Shown here in pieces: positions 54,001 to 64,000 of a stretch of DNA of 64,000 bases (positions within the stretch are counted from its first letter, which is position 1; every line of letters starts with the position of its first letter). The notes under the pieces were generated by a model. That model was given only the letters and a program-made list of their open reading frames with translations. It was not told where the DNA came from and made no database searches. Both the position numbers and the translations under genes were made by a program. The stretch is from Hydractinia symbiolongicarpus (Eukaryota; Cnidaria; Hydrozoa; Anthoathecata; Hydractiniidae), in NCBI RefSeq assembly GCF_029227915.1, contig NC_079877.1:10727351-10791350 (forward strand), read 5' to 3'.

Positions 54001-55185
54001 GAAGATAGAATTTCCCGGTAAAATGGTAACCTTAGATAAGATGATATATATTTTACGTGTTGTCGTTGAAAATAGTTCCTTGTACTGTCAGCTCTCGTAA
54101 GGCATGGCATTAAAATACAAAATATGCGCATGCGCAAAATATATACAGAAGTGAAAACTAACACATAAAACGGCACACCCCGGGTAGATTATGAGTGTTA
54201 TTGGACCGATAGCAGCGTTGTACTAGGATACATAAGCAACGAGTCGAAGCGGTTTCACATATTTGTGGCAAATCGGATACACCTCATTAAGGAACATACC
54301 GCACTGAGTCAATGGAAATACGTTTCATCAGATTCAACTCCAGCCGACGATACCTCGAGAGGAATCTTTGGGAGGATAAGAAAGCTTGACCGGCAGATCA
54401 ATCATTCATGGCAGCAGAAAATGATCCTGAACTGAGAAGATATTCCAGGAAACAAGGAAAAAACACAACACGTGCTTAATGTTTTCTGGGAAAGATGGAG
54501 GACAGAATTCCTGAATGCCTCACAGAAAAGAAAAAAGTGGCAGAAGACAAGAAGGAATTTTTAAGAGGGCGATATCGTATTACTTAAAGATGATGAATGG
54601 AGGAGAGGAGTATGGCCCATGGCAAGGATGGCTAGTGTGGGGGAAGGAAAAGAGAAACGCGTACGAAGTTGTACGCTGAGGCTCGGTAATATAAAGATAG
54701 GATCAGCATTAGTCAGACCGATCACAAAACTGGTGCTAATATAAGAAAATAAATATCGAATCCCCGACGAGGAGCCTTCAAACTGAGACAAATGAGTTGT
54801 AAGTGGTGTTAGAGAAGCCTTCGAATCGAAGAGCCATGAACGTCAAGATATGCCAATACATCTTAAAGGGGGCCAGATGAAATGGCCCCATTGGGATTTC
54901 GTGTTTTTGTTGTATATATTTATATTAGATCGGAATGGATGGCGGTGTGCGTGTTGTGCATGCCAGTGTCGTAATGTATTGTCTCTCTGTTAATCGTGTG
55001 TAAATATGTATGTACATATATTTGGCTGTCCTCAATTTAATGGGCATTCTGTACTGTGCGAGTCTTTTTAAAGAACAGTTTACTACGTTGAAAACTGCAC
55101 AAAATTTGAGAATAGTATTTCGACTGTCCTTAAGGTGTATTCTTTTCGATACAAACGCGCAGCTAATACTTGCAATCTCGTTCCT
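51023..55185 (+). mobile_element. Internally deleted BEL/Pao LTR retrotransposon
   Basis: Gag and Pol remnants on + lie between two related end segments (51023-51160 and 55045-55185) that share AATAGTATTT and ATACAAACGCGCAGCTA in direct orientation; these are read as partial LTRs. A subsegment of about 52 bases in the left end is inverted relative to the right. A purine-rich GGGGGCCAGATGAAATGG at about 54868 could mark the polypurine tract/3' LTR start. The body is about 4 kb, shorter than intact BEL elements, because most of reverse transcriptase and integrase is missing. Confidence 0.8.
51854..54745 (+). pseudogene. BEL/Pao gag-pol remnants
   Basis: 51854-52234 and 52346-53088 carry a Gag-like region with a DUF1759-type core (LEIFDGNVLEFQYFITTFE, about 52558). 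A finger-like CFGCLQPAT segment follows (about 53130). At 53668-53925 is the start of the reverse transcriptase (YIPHHGVYHPK, then FDCTASYKGV and NNQLMQGPDLTN), which breaks off. RNase H-type sequence resumes at about 54190 (YWTDSSVVLGYI, NPAD-like PADDTSRG), and the end of integrase with its C-terminal domain occurs at about 54480-54745 (FWERWRTEFL, GDIVLLKDD, RPITKLVL). Numerous stops and frameshifts separate the pieces. The RT catalytic YxDD and integrase DDE residues are absent. Confidence 0.8.
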
Positions 55186-55683
55186 AAGACTGAAAGATCA
55201 TTTTGGTTTGTTGGTAACGAAGAAAACGGCCGAAAACAAGATTGCGGGTTCTTACCCGTTCTGCATCCTGGGTCCTGTTGTTGTTGCTAGGTCCCGGGTC
55301 CTATTATTCGGGCATGTTGAGTGTGCATGCATGCGCAGCAGCGCAATGCTTTCGTTTTCAGTACCTGCTTTCCTGTTCGGTCTTGTATATTATTGTTGTT
55401 GTGTTGTGGGCAGGGCCTGGTCAATAGGCCTCCCAAGAGCGATTACTCAATTGATCACAGATTAGTTTTCTCTCATAGCATTAAGAAGTAAGTATATAGC
55501 TATATTCCAAATAGTTGATATGACTATAGTTAAGCTCAGTTAAATTTTTTTTTTGATGGGGGGATTTTTTCCCCACATCCCTTTGCAGCATTTTTTCTTC
55601 TTTTCGTTTTGCTTTATGTTTAGCTAGCACTATATGTCAATATCATTTTTTAAGGCTCTCAGATCTTGCACAATTAGATATTT

Positions 55684-55900
55684 GTGCATATTTTACATGG
55701 CTAGCCTAATACATATCGAAGGATATCCCCATTTTTTCCAGGACGGACCTTGGTCTTTAAATGAGGAGTACTAGAGTAATGCTCATTTTTTGAGGTACGC
55801 AGCCCAATTACCGTATATACCGCCCTATTTACGTGATTGTCTAAACAACCAGCTTTAGCGACGATCTGGCAACCCCGCTCACCACATAACGTCATGGTTT
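55684..55900. repeat. Diverged copy of the 19430 dispersed repeat (5' part)
   Basis: TTTTACATGGCTAGCCT, TATCGA(A/G)GGATAT, TTTCCAGGA and later GTACTAGAGTAATGCTCATTTT follow in the same order as at 19450-19555. Confidence 0.7.
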
Positions 55901-56559
55901 CGACTATAAGCCATCTTTAAATATAAACAACTTTGCAAAAATGCCGGTGAACAAGGCGGATGTTTGCGCAGGGGCAAGTGTGAAAGAAATCGTCAAAAAC
56001 GTCCTTTTTCCGTGATTTGCGCCTTAATTCTGTGATGGGTTTTTTGCAATGTGAAATCCACTGGAATTATTTCTGAAGTCCATTTTATGATTAAAATGGT
56101 TGTAATACTTGGAGAGTTGTCTCAGATGGATGTTGTAGCTGCTTGAAACATCGTCATGTACCTTTTTCTGATGCTCAAAAAAACAGACGTGACAATAGGA
56201 AAACTTTGTGACGCGAATTACCAAATTGGATCTGTGGAGGAGGGCACACGTTGTTATAAAAAAATGTTCTTAAAAATATTCATCAGCCTGTCTAGATTCA
56301 TAATGATATAGGTTTGTTTGGTATTTAATGAATGATTACAAAGATAACAATAGATTAAAATGTCACACCCCCACTGCACAAAATTTTCCCATGTGTGATC
56401 TACCTCAGCAATGTTTCGGTGAAAAAGGTAATATGGTACATCATGGACGCTAGGCCCAGGATATCATGTCATAGCCAGCCATTGTTGTCAGTAAAAAGAA
56501 AAAGTTACTAAGAAAGGTTAAATCACGGAATTAAGAAGTTCACAGAATTTGGTTGGTAT

Positions 56560-56760
56560 ATGCTAGGCTACTTGCACTGCCAGACAACGCCCTAAATCCA
56601 TCAGCCCACACTGTTTGAAATTTTCCCCATTTTCGTTTCATAGCTCGGATTAACAAGAGGCTATGGTAACATTCACCTATATTAAATCATTGCTAAAAGA
56701 GATCCAACCCCTATGTTCTATGGCTTTGACAAGCCAGGGTTCCCATGATTCTGAGATTTT
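56560..56760. repeat. Diverged copy of the 19430 dispersed repeat (3' part)
   Basis: CCAGACAACGCCC, CAGCCCACACTGT, GGCTATGGTAACATTCAC and GAGATCCAACCCCTAT match successive parts of 19590-19735. The 55684 and 56560 copies together cover most of the repeat and may be one copy split by about 650 bases. Confidence 0.65.
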
Positions 56761-57227
56761 TTGGTTTGTCATATTTGTTTTTATGATCAATCACATTATT
56801 CCAGTTGGGACCATACTTGGCTTTCATAAACAGTTTAGTTCTCGTATTTGAAATGCATGGTCAGTATGTACCAATGTAATTGTTTATAACTCACAAAACA
56901 ACACACCATGCATGTCATCATGTTTGTCATGCTAGAGTCAAAGAACTCACTTCTGAAAAGTAAAAAAATAACGTCCTGCTGGAATTCATCCATACAATAA
57001 GTAATAAGACTTTCATTATGGTGGTAGTTGATATAACATATATATTATATAATTGTGTTTCTTATGAGAACTATGTAACTAATTAAAAAACTTCCAGTAT
57101 GTTGTTTTATCAATAAAACATATACACTTAACATATTTCGAAAACAACACGGCAAAAAATAGTTAAATAGTTTTTGCACCGACATTTTGCTCTCCAAAAA
57201 GGATAATTACATTAAAGGTCTCTAGAT

Positions 57228-57470
57228 AATTGGGTAAGAAAATGTAGAGACTTGATAGTTCCTGGGGCAAAGCCCAGAGGCAGACCGAGAAAGACTTGGC
57301 AGGAGGTTATAAAGACAGACTTGATACAGAGGAAGTTGAGTTTAGATCTACACAGTCTAGATCAGATAGGAAGAGGGTTGTTAGTATACCCCGTCCAACC
57401 CATGCTAGCATGGAAAACGGACGTTAAGCCGAGAATGATGAATGATAATGATGATGATGTCTGTACCAAT
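57228..57470 (+). mobile_element. LINE 3'-terminal fragment with ATG-type tail
   Basis: The frame from 57252 encodes GAKPRGRPRKTWQEVIK, the RGRPRKTW motif commonly found near the C-terminus of invertebrate LINE reverse transcriptases, with the frame degenerating before CCCATGCTAGCATGGAAAAC. It ends in an (ATG/GAT)n tail at about 57438-57461, as in LINEs with microsatellite-like 3' ends. Severely 5'-truncated and dead. Confidence 0.7.
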
Positions 57471-58316
57471 ATAAAACAAAAGCCAGCTTAGTTCTTACAT
57501 ATTTTGTTGGTTTGGGATGTCACACATCATACATAGTTCAACTGGATTTGTAAGATGATGGATAAAGATTTATTACACATAATTGTTTAAGGTTACTGTA
57601 AAGGAAAAAACTCACTTGACAAGTAGTGTCAGAAAAACTCTTATAATATATCAATACTTTTATATTTTATCTTATTTTTTTTTGGTTCTGAATGCTTGAT
57701 GAAAGACATATTTGATGGTGTTATTTTCGTGAGACGTTGATTTTCCAAAGAGAAAATATAATTAAATAAACACACACCACTTTTTTTTACTGTACGTTTT
57801 AAAATGGCTTCTTTTTCCGAATGCGTTGTCGCAGGCTTCTCGTTTTTGCACCATTACATTCAGCATAAATTAAATTCAAAAAGGTTCCCGGATTTTTTTT
57901 TCTAATAACGTCATTATGAAATTATTTGTAATAATTTATAATTATTCAAAAAACTGCATATTTTTTTCTTTCTGTCATCATAATTCGCTTATAGGTAATT
58001 TATACTTAAAAATCCGGGGACCTTTTGTGCATAATTTATTCAGCTTTTCATTACCAAAAATTTCAGTGAGCCAATAGGAAGCTTTCGGAAAAAGAGATCA
58101 CAAACATAAAGGCATGTATGCGAAAATTTACTAACGAGATATTTGTTTTTAAAGATTTTCATAGGTGTTATGAAAATGTGTGAACTGAGTGTGCAGAAAG
58201 ATGATAGAAGTGCGAACTTTCTCTTTATGCTGAATATGCGTGCGCCCCTTCAAAATTATTATTAGACAGAAGTCAGGGTACAAGACACAGCTTTATAAAC
58301 ATAGCGCAATTAAAAA

Positions 58317-58870
58317 ATGCTCAAGACAAGAGTAGCACAAAAGAAAAAAATAATTGAGAAGAATATGAATACGGCTGCCTAAGAAGTTCTTAAAGAAATG
58401 GGTTTGTTGGGGTAAGTTGAAAATATAAAAATCATAAATTTCATGTTTTTTTTATTACACAATCACAATATTTTCAGTTCCTAGATTCGATGGTAATCTT
58501 TTCATTGGAAACCTGATGGAATCAGTAAAAGTATGCCAAAAACGTGGAAAAGTTAAACAAATCCGTTATGTGCACTATTGTATGTGGGCTCGTGAGTTGA
58601 AGGTTAGAATATCAATGTTGACTAAATTTCAAAAATATGTATCAACTTAGTTACCATGTCCTTTTACAAATTGTTCGGAAATTTGTATTTGTTCTCTTGT
58701 AGGTGAAGGAAATCAGGACTGAGGATGCCCATTACAAATATTCAGAGTCGATAGCATTTATTCGAGATATTGCACCTGGAGACATAATCGGCGAAACTCG
58801 AGAATCTGCGTATGAAGTAACATTGGAAACATTTTGTGATTGCTTAGGAATACCAAAACAACAATTATAA
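58317..58870 (+). CDS. Small three-exon gene of unknown function
   Basis: Exons: one ending 58411 (donor GTAAGT), 58485-58602, and 58703-58870 (TAA). Phases join cleanly: KEMGLLG, then FDGNLFIGNLMESVKV...WARELK, then VKEIRTEDAHYKYSESIAFIR...CDCLGIPKQQL. The frame from ATG 58317 contains an in-frame TAA at 58380-58382, so either translation starts at the internal ATG 58398 (about 100 aa), the upstream part is untranslated, or the gene is damaged. The coding signature (clean splice sites, balanced amphipathic composition) supports a real gene, but I do not recognise the family. LFIGNL looks like an RNP2 motif, yet no RNP1 follows, so an RRM is unlikely. Confidence 0.55.
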
Positions 58871-58925
58871 GAATATAAATATTTACAAAAATACGCTACA
58901 AATGAAAAACGTCACAAATTGTTTA

Positions 58926-59982
58926 TTATTTGCGCTGCTCCTCGTCCTCTACGACCCCTTGATCAATGAAAATACTGGTAACTATATTGCTGCGAAACAA
59001 AGATACGACAAACAAAAACGTTGTGATAAATACCTGAGGGCTTCCATCATGATTAAAATAAAAACTAGGTTCGTGCTGTGTGTACCACTTTATATATCCC
59101 AACGTGTCTACTTCGCCTCTTTTTTTCTTCCCATCCATGACTTCGCACTGTCTACAAGAGCTGCTCTTGAAAACAATATCTACCACTTGCGCAGTATTTT
59201 CCGCTATTGCTGATACAATTCCCATCTTGGCTAACCATCCTCTGCTGCTCCACGATCCATCGAACGAAGTTGGTAAATCTGTGACAGTTGTTTCTGTGTC
59301 ATTATTTATAATAGCTTTGGCCCTTTTTGCTGCTTCTCTCATATTTTTCTGCATCAAATCGAATGCTTTCTCTACTATATACTTTGTGTGTTCTGAAAAT
59401 GCAGGTCTACTGACAGGTTGCGATAGCCCAAGTACACTGCAAAATTTTTTTAAACCTCTCTGTCCTTTTCCTATGATTCTGCTCGCAAGCACACTTTTTC
59501 TATTAATATCGAAAACCTTTTCCGATTTGTTGTGTAAAATCCGTCATTGTCGATGTGGGTGCGCAACTTTCATTTGAGCAGTTGAAGCTCAGCTTTGTTG
59601 CTAATCCCCCCCTAAAATTAGATTTCTTCTTAACCTCTACTTTTGAAAAGTATTGTCTACAAACAGCTTGTTCCTTCACATATCCTGATAACAGTTTTAT
59701 GTTCACTATCCAAGAACTACTTTCCGTTACATCTTCGTTGTCATCGAAGTCATCCTCCATATCAGAAAATGAACTCTCATTACTGTAATCATTTTCTCCC
59801 TATTCAAATTTTTTTTTATGACTTGCTGATGATTTCATTGAAGGTGTATTTTCACCAACATTATCAAACGACGACCCTTTACTTATACTAGAAACCTTTT
59901 TTAGCAGGCGAAGCTAAACTATTAGTTCTATTTTTTTTACGTTTTCTCGAGGAACGGAAAAGATTACTTTATAACTATATTT
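58926..59982 (-). pseudogene. Mutator-like transposase fragment, frameshifted and truncated
   Basis: Reading begins at about 59982 and passes through a basic/Ser-rich N-terminal tail in changing frames to 59760-59503, which has ICKHC-like spacing (AVCRQYF) and a second Cys pair (FNCSNESC). A frame change follows near 59510, then 59492-59040 reads IGKGQRGLKKFC, a helical block, FDGSWSSRGWLAKMGIVSAI with the first catalytic-type Asp, and SSCRQCEVMDGKKK. This order matches the Mutator-like transposase domain (Pfam PF20700 type) common in cnidarians and arthropods. The rest of the catalytic domain is missing after about 59040. No TIRs recognised. Some of the final codons to 58926 are unrelated. 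Confidence 0.75.
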
Positions 59983-61873
59983 CGACATGATTCCAATTTA
60001 ATATTAAGGTTTCCGAAAGCATGGCACATAGTCGTATAAATGCACAGATTTTCACGTCGACTTGTTAGATAATTTTGTTTGTTATTTTTTAAAAAGATGA
60101 TTACATGTTATTGTTAGGACAATTATCTACACCAGCTGACTTCAACTTTTTTACTATCTCAGATCTCATATGCACACTCCTTAACTTTAAATTTTAATGA
60201 TTTTTTTTTACAACAACATTTACATATATTTATAAGTCGATGGTGAAAATAAACTATCTAAATAATATTATTATGCATATTTGGAGTTCCATATCATGCA
60301 TAATGTTTACAAAAAATATGCCCAACTTATTTTGCACATATTTTGTCGTAGGTGTGAAGAATATAACACCTCTGAAAGGCTTTTTCCAGAAAAAAGGGAT
60401 GTTCCAAATGTTTTTATGGAATATAAAATATGTCATTCGAAAGAGAATTTTTTTTCTATATGTCATAATTTTTTTTGCAAAAAACCTAAAAAAAAAATTG
60501 TTTCCTTTACAGTAACCTTAAACTTTTTTTTTGAAACTAGCAAAGTAATTTAAATATTTATTGTCTTTCAAGATAACACAATTTCATAATAAAATTGAAT
60601 ACACTTAATATATACTTATTTTTTTCAAGTGATAACTCATGTCCAAAACTATATTTATAGCAGTGAAAGATATTTATTTCAAAACATAATAAATAAATAC
60701 AGATCATCACAGGAGACACAGTTTTTTATTTAGCATTCCCTTGCTTTGTTCATTAAGAATGTGTTTGTTTACATCCTCACAAAATTACGTCACACGAGTT
60801 AGTGGTTTGCTGAAAAAATGCCCCATTGACACTGTCATGGTGGAACCATAGTACTACTTTAACCTTAACCATCTCGAGAACCAATGCTCACAAATATAAA
60901 AATTTATTTCAAAAGATGATGAATAAGATTACTTACAGACCATCACAGGAGACAGTCTCTAACCAACATTCAATGATGCATGCTGTGAATTTAACGATGT
61001 CAACATGTATTTCACAAACAATAAAAACATACAATTTTTTAGTTGAATTTTTCGAGTTGTCTGTTTTCGTTTTTTTAGTGAAGAAAAGAAATAGCGATTT
61101 TTTGTGTACCTGTGTAGTTGAAAATCTATAATGTATTAACAAATATCTTATTATATTATATAATTGTTTATATAACGTTTATTTTTTTTAAGATGTATTG
61201 TTTTAAGCACATTTTTTTACATGTTATATATATACATGTCTTTCTTATTAAAAATTTATTGTTGATCTGTAAGAATTTTTTTGTGTTCAATGATCAGATT
61301 AGTTTTGTTTTATTTCCAAATTTATGTGTAAAATGAAAAAAAATGCTCTTCTCTGCTTGGAAATACTCTAAGCAGAATGATTTTTAGCATTATAATTGGC
61401 TGGCTAATCTACAATATGCTGCAAATATATAAAAAATAAGAAAAATATTATTCACAAATTAGGTGTTTCTTTTTAAAAACAATGTGAAAAGAGTTAATAA
61501 ATACAACAAGTACTGACCCCTACATGTTAGAACGGGTTTTAAAAACAAACACGAATACAATGCATACCCTAACCCATCAACAATAGAAAAAAAAATTAGA
61601 AAATTATTGAATCCTGCCTCTTTTGTTGTGTTAAACAAAGCATTTCCTGCAAACCTTCAGAACAAGAACATTTTAAGTTTAGGAAAGCAAGCTTAATTTT
61701 ACTGTGCATTTACCTAGATTCTTCTTAGGATGAGTGTTTTTTGAATCAGCAAAAACTTGCACCTAAACAGTCAGAGATTGTTGTGCACTTATGTGATTGT
61801 TCATTTGGGTTAGAAATGTGTATTGTATTAAAACCTTCATTTTATTTATTCTATCCTTATTGTAGTTTAAAAC
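59983..61873. other. Intergenic region upstream of glycogenin
   Basis: Very AT-rich, with no recognised gene. A direct repeat of about 50 bases occurs at 60672-60719 and 60902-60955 (ATTTATTTCAAAA...ATCACAGGAGACA). An acceptor-like TTATTGTAG lies 9 bases before the glycogenin ATG, so an upstream non-coding exon is likely here. Confidence 0.45.
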
Positions 61874-63509
61874 ATGGACAAGGTATTTGTCAGTTTAACG
61901 ACGAATGATGAGTATGCAATCGGTGCACTACTATTGGGCAAGTCATTGAAAAACACAGGAACTACAAAAAAACTAGTGTTAATGGTAACAGCTGGTGTCT
62001 CTGCAAGTAAAAGGTATGATGTGCTGATTTCATATGGTCTTTCAGGAGCATAGCATGCAAATGGCGGTGATCCTTCATCTGTTTTTAAATAATCTTTTTA
62101 AGAAATCTTCATCAAGGAACTTTAAATAAACTGCAAAGTTTAATGGGTAATCAAGAATTCTTTTTTTCACTTATGCATTGATGTTCACTTTAAATTATAC
62201 AGACATTCGGACCCAAAATATAGATTCCTCTAAAATTCTAAGATTGTGTATGCTGACATCAATTTTTTTTCCTACCTGGCACAAGAATCTATAAATTAAC
62301 TTGTGTCTGTCTGTCGGTCTCTTCGTTACCAGCTTTTTTTAGAACTGAATCATTAGCTTTTGCTAATTCTTTGCACAATCACAGAGAACAATAGACCCTT
62401 AGATGTGATGAAGCCAAATTTTTTAGAAAAAAATCTTATCAGCTCGAAAAGGGTGGATTTATACACAAAATAGCAAAAATATGGTTTTTAGGATAGTTCT
62501 TAGGACTGAATCATTAGTTTATTCTGATTTTTTACACAAAGACAGAGAATGTTTGGCCCTCAAATGTGACAAAATCAGTTTTTTAGGATTTTTTTTGCCC
62601 AATAATTTGTTAGCAAAATGAGTCAAAATTAAAAATTCGGATTTTCAAATTTTTCTGAGAATTGGATTATTAGTTTTTTCTGATGTTTTAAATCCATGTG
62701 GGTGCATTGAAGTTACGCTGTTACTAGTTTTACACAACAAAAAGTTGAGCGTAATGTTTATCTTGCAACAGGATCAATTATATTTACATTGTCACTAATA
62801 TTTGAAAATGAAATTTAATTTGATTTTAATTGGGTTATTTTCCTCAATTAGAAAATGCCAGAATCTCCAACTATATGGAAAGGTTTCATGTGTTAATTGT
62901 TTGTCACATGTTTATGATTTTAAAATGCGAGGTATGCTGCGTGGATTTAGAAATATTTTGTTCTTCTCTCAAGGCCTCACCTTTGAAGTCTTATTAAATA
63001 TCCTCAATTTCAGTGCAAAAATCTGAAAAGTCCTTAATTGTCCTCAATTTGTTTTTAAGAAAATATTATAATTTTCTCATAAGCTTGAAAATTCTCATCA
63101 AAAGTCCTCAAATCTTCTCAACTTCGTCTCTATAACCCTGTGTTGTTTTTTATAACATATTTCTTTTTTAGAGAAAAGTTACAAACAGTTTGGGATGAGA
63201 TTGTGGACATTACCTTGCTTGACAGTCAAGATAAAGAAAACCTTGCTTTGCTTGCTAGACCAGAACTTGGCTGCACATTCTCAAAGTTGCGTGCATGGAC
63301 TTTGACACAGTTTACGAAATGCGTCTTTTTAGATGCAGATACTTTAGTTTTGCAAAATGTGGATGATCTGTTCGAGAGGGACGAGCTGTCTGCTGTAGCA
63401 GATGTTGGTTGGCCTGATTGCTTCAATTCTGGTGTTTTTGTGTTTAAGCCAAATATGAAAACTTATGATGAGCTTTTAAATCATGCAAAGACGGTTGGAA
63501 GTTTTGATG
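61874..63509 (+). CDS. GYG1: Glycogenin, first two coding exons (gene continues beyond window)
   Basis: Exon 1 61874-62013 starts MDKVFVSLTTNDEYAIGALL, the N-terminal strand of GT8 glycogenins. Exon 2 63172-63509 continues in phase with ELGCTFSKLRAWTLTQF, then FLDADTLVL, which holds the DxD metal/UDP-glucose motif, and GWPDCFNSGVFVFKP. The coding sequence ends in phase 1 at donor GTAAGT (63510). Glycogenin primes glycogen synthesis by adding the first glucoses to its own tyrosine; that tyrosine and the glycogen-synthase-binding C-terminus lie outside the window. The remaining 490 bases are intron. Whether this is one gene for both vertebrate paralogues cannot be told here. Confidence 0.93.
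62331..62690. repeat. Degenerate tandem duplication in glycogenin intron 1
   Basis: GAACTGAATCATTAG, GGACTGAATCATTAG and GAATTGGATTATTAG begin three successive diverged units of about 155 bases that also share ACAGAGAA and CCCT(T/C)A(G/A)ATGTGA. It is an old local duplication without coding content. Confidence 0.6.
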
Positions 63510-64000
63510 GTAAGTTTAAATATATATTGCAATCTTCTTTTTTCTGTGAACAATAAGTTAAATGATAAAATAAATTTAATATGGTCGAATAATAGAAACC
63601 TTGTGTTCCAGGAACTTTCAGGACTGTGGACACCTTACTTTGGAAAGAGTACCATAATTTTACAAAAACCTTTGGAAAGAATTAATAAAAACATGCCATA
63701 ATCAGCCATTTTGTCCTGGAACTGTCCTATAATTTCAAACAAATTTCTCCTGGAATAGTAAGAAAATAATGTCCTGGAATGTAGATTTTAATATTCAAAA
63801 CATATGCTGTACTTACCTCTTAATGTGACATCCTCTGTGTACCTACTCGTATCCTCTGTGTACATACATTTGCTTTTTATATATGGAACATACTGTTTGG
63901 GTTTAATGATATTTAGCATAGAGCACTGCCAATTTAACAATTTTCAAGTTTTTTTTTAATATTTTCCGAGTTAGCAGATGAAAGTGCTATAATCTCAGCT
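63510..64000. other. Glycogenin intron, cut by the window end
   Basis: AT-rich, with repeated GTCCTGGAA and CATCCTCTGTGTAC words (about 63714-63860). No exon recognised. Confidence 0.5.

Larger units (their letters stand above)
55186..58316. other. Repeat-rich intergenic region
   Basis: Contains two copies of the dispersed repeat family (55684-55900, 56560-56760) and a LINE 3' end (57228-57470). The stretch at about 55240-55440 is noticeably GC-richer than its surroundings. No gene recognised. Confidence 0.45.

Noticed and set aside
55010-55465. 151-codon + frame after the BEL element
   Set aside because: Begins in the LTR and continues into GC-rich unique sequence; no family features.
58498-58515. 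RNA-recognition motif suggested by LFIGNL
   Set aside because: No RNP1 octamer at the right distance and the rest of the protein does not fit an RRM.
60240-60553. Three overlapping frames of 70-91 codons
   Set aside because: Low-complexity AT-rich sequence with Phe/Lys/Ile bias on both strands.

Overview
The window looks like nuclear DNA of an invertebrate animal, most likely a cnidarian and possibly a hydrozoan. It is strongly AT-rich, its genes have many short GT-AG introns, and the cellular genes are animal ones (UBXN7, TMEM164, a FAM194-domain protein, a class A GPCR, glycogenin). The gene set of the large Polinton at the left end is the type I associate with cnidarian genomes. The taxon is an inference.

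Region 1 (1-13.6 kb) is a decayed Polinton/Maverick element. It has terminal inverted repeats at 638-803 and 13421-13593, AG...CT ends and a short CCTGG flanking duplication. It carries about 17 gene remnants: a small Zn-binding ORF, a possible ssDNA-binding protein, a SAP-like ORF, several small membrane or coiled-coil proteins, a putative capsid protein, a DDE integrase, a P-loop ATPase, an HNH-like ORF and a protein-primed family B DNA polymerase. Replication, integration and capsid genes all carry stops, frameshifts or internal deletions, so this copy should not be autonomous.

Region 2 (13.6-27.5 kb) holds two complete convergent genes. UBXN7 is on + (14 coding exons, 508 codons plus stop counted as 509) and TMEM164 is on - (6 coding exons, 306 aa). 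Their introns contain a foldback element, a 168-bp tetranucleotide microsatellite, a dispersed repeat and a 60-bp minisatellite.

Region 3 (27.5-33.2 kb) is gene-poor, with a MITE and small tandem repeats.

Region 4 (33.2-42.6 kb, - strand) is a FAM194-domain gene with nine exons resolved and the C-terminal exon not found. An intronless rhodopsin-family GPCR lies on the same strand inside its largest intron.

Region 5 (43-59 kb) is mainly mobile-element debris: a 2-kb TIR element, a LINE reverse transcriptase interrupted by a 663-bp TIR element with TA duplication, an internally deleted BEL/Pao retrotransposon, a LINE 3' end, a small three-exon gene of unknown function and a broken Mutator-like transposase.

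Region 6 (61.9 kb to the end) contains the first two coding exons of glycogenin on +, running off the window.
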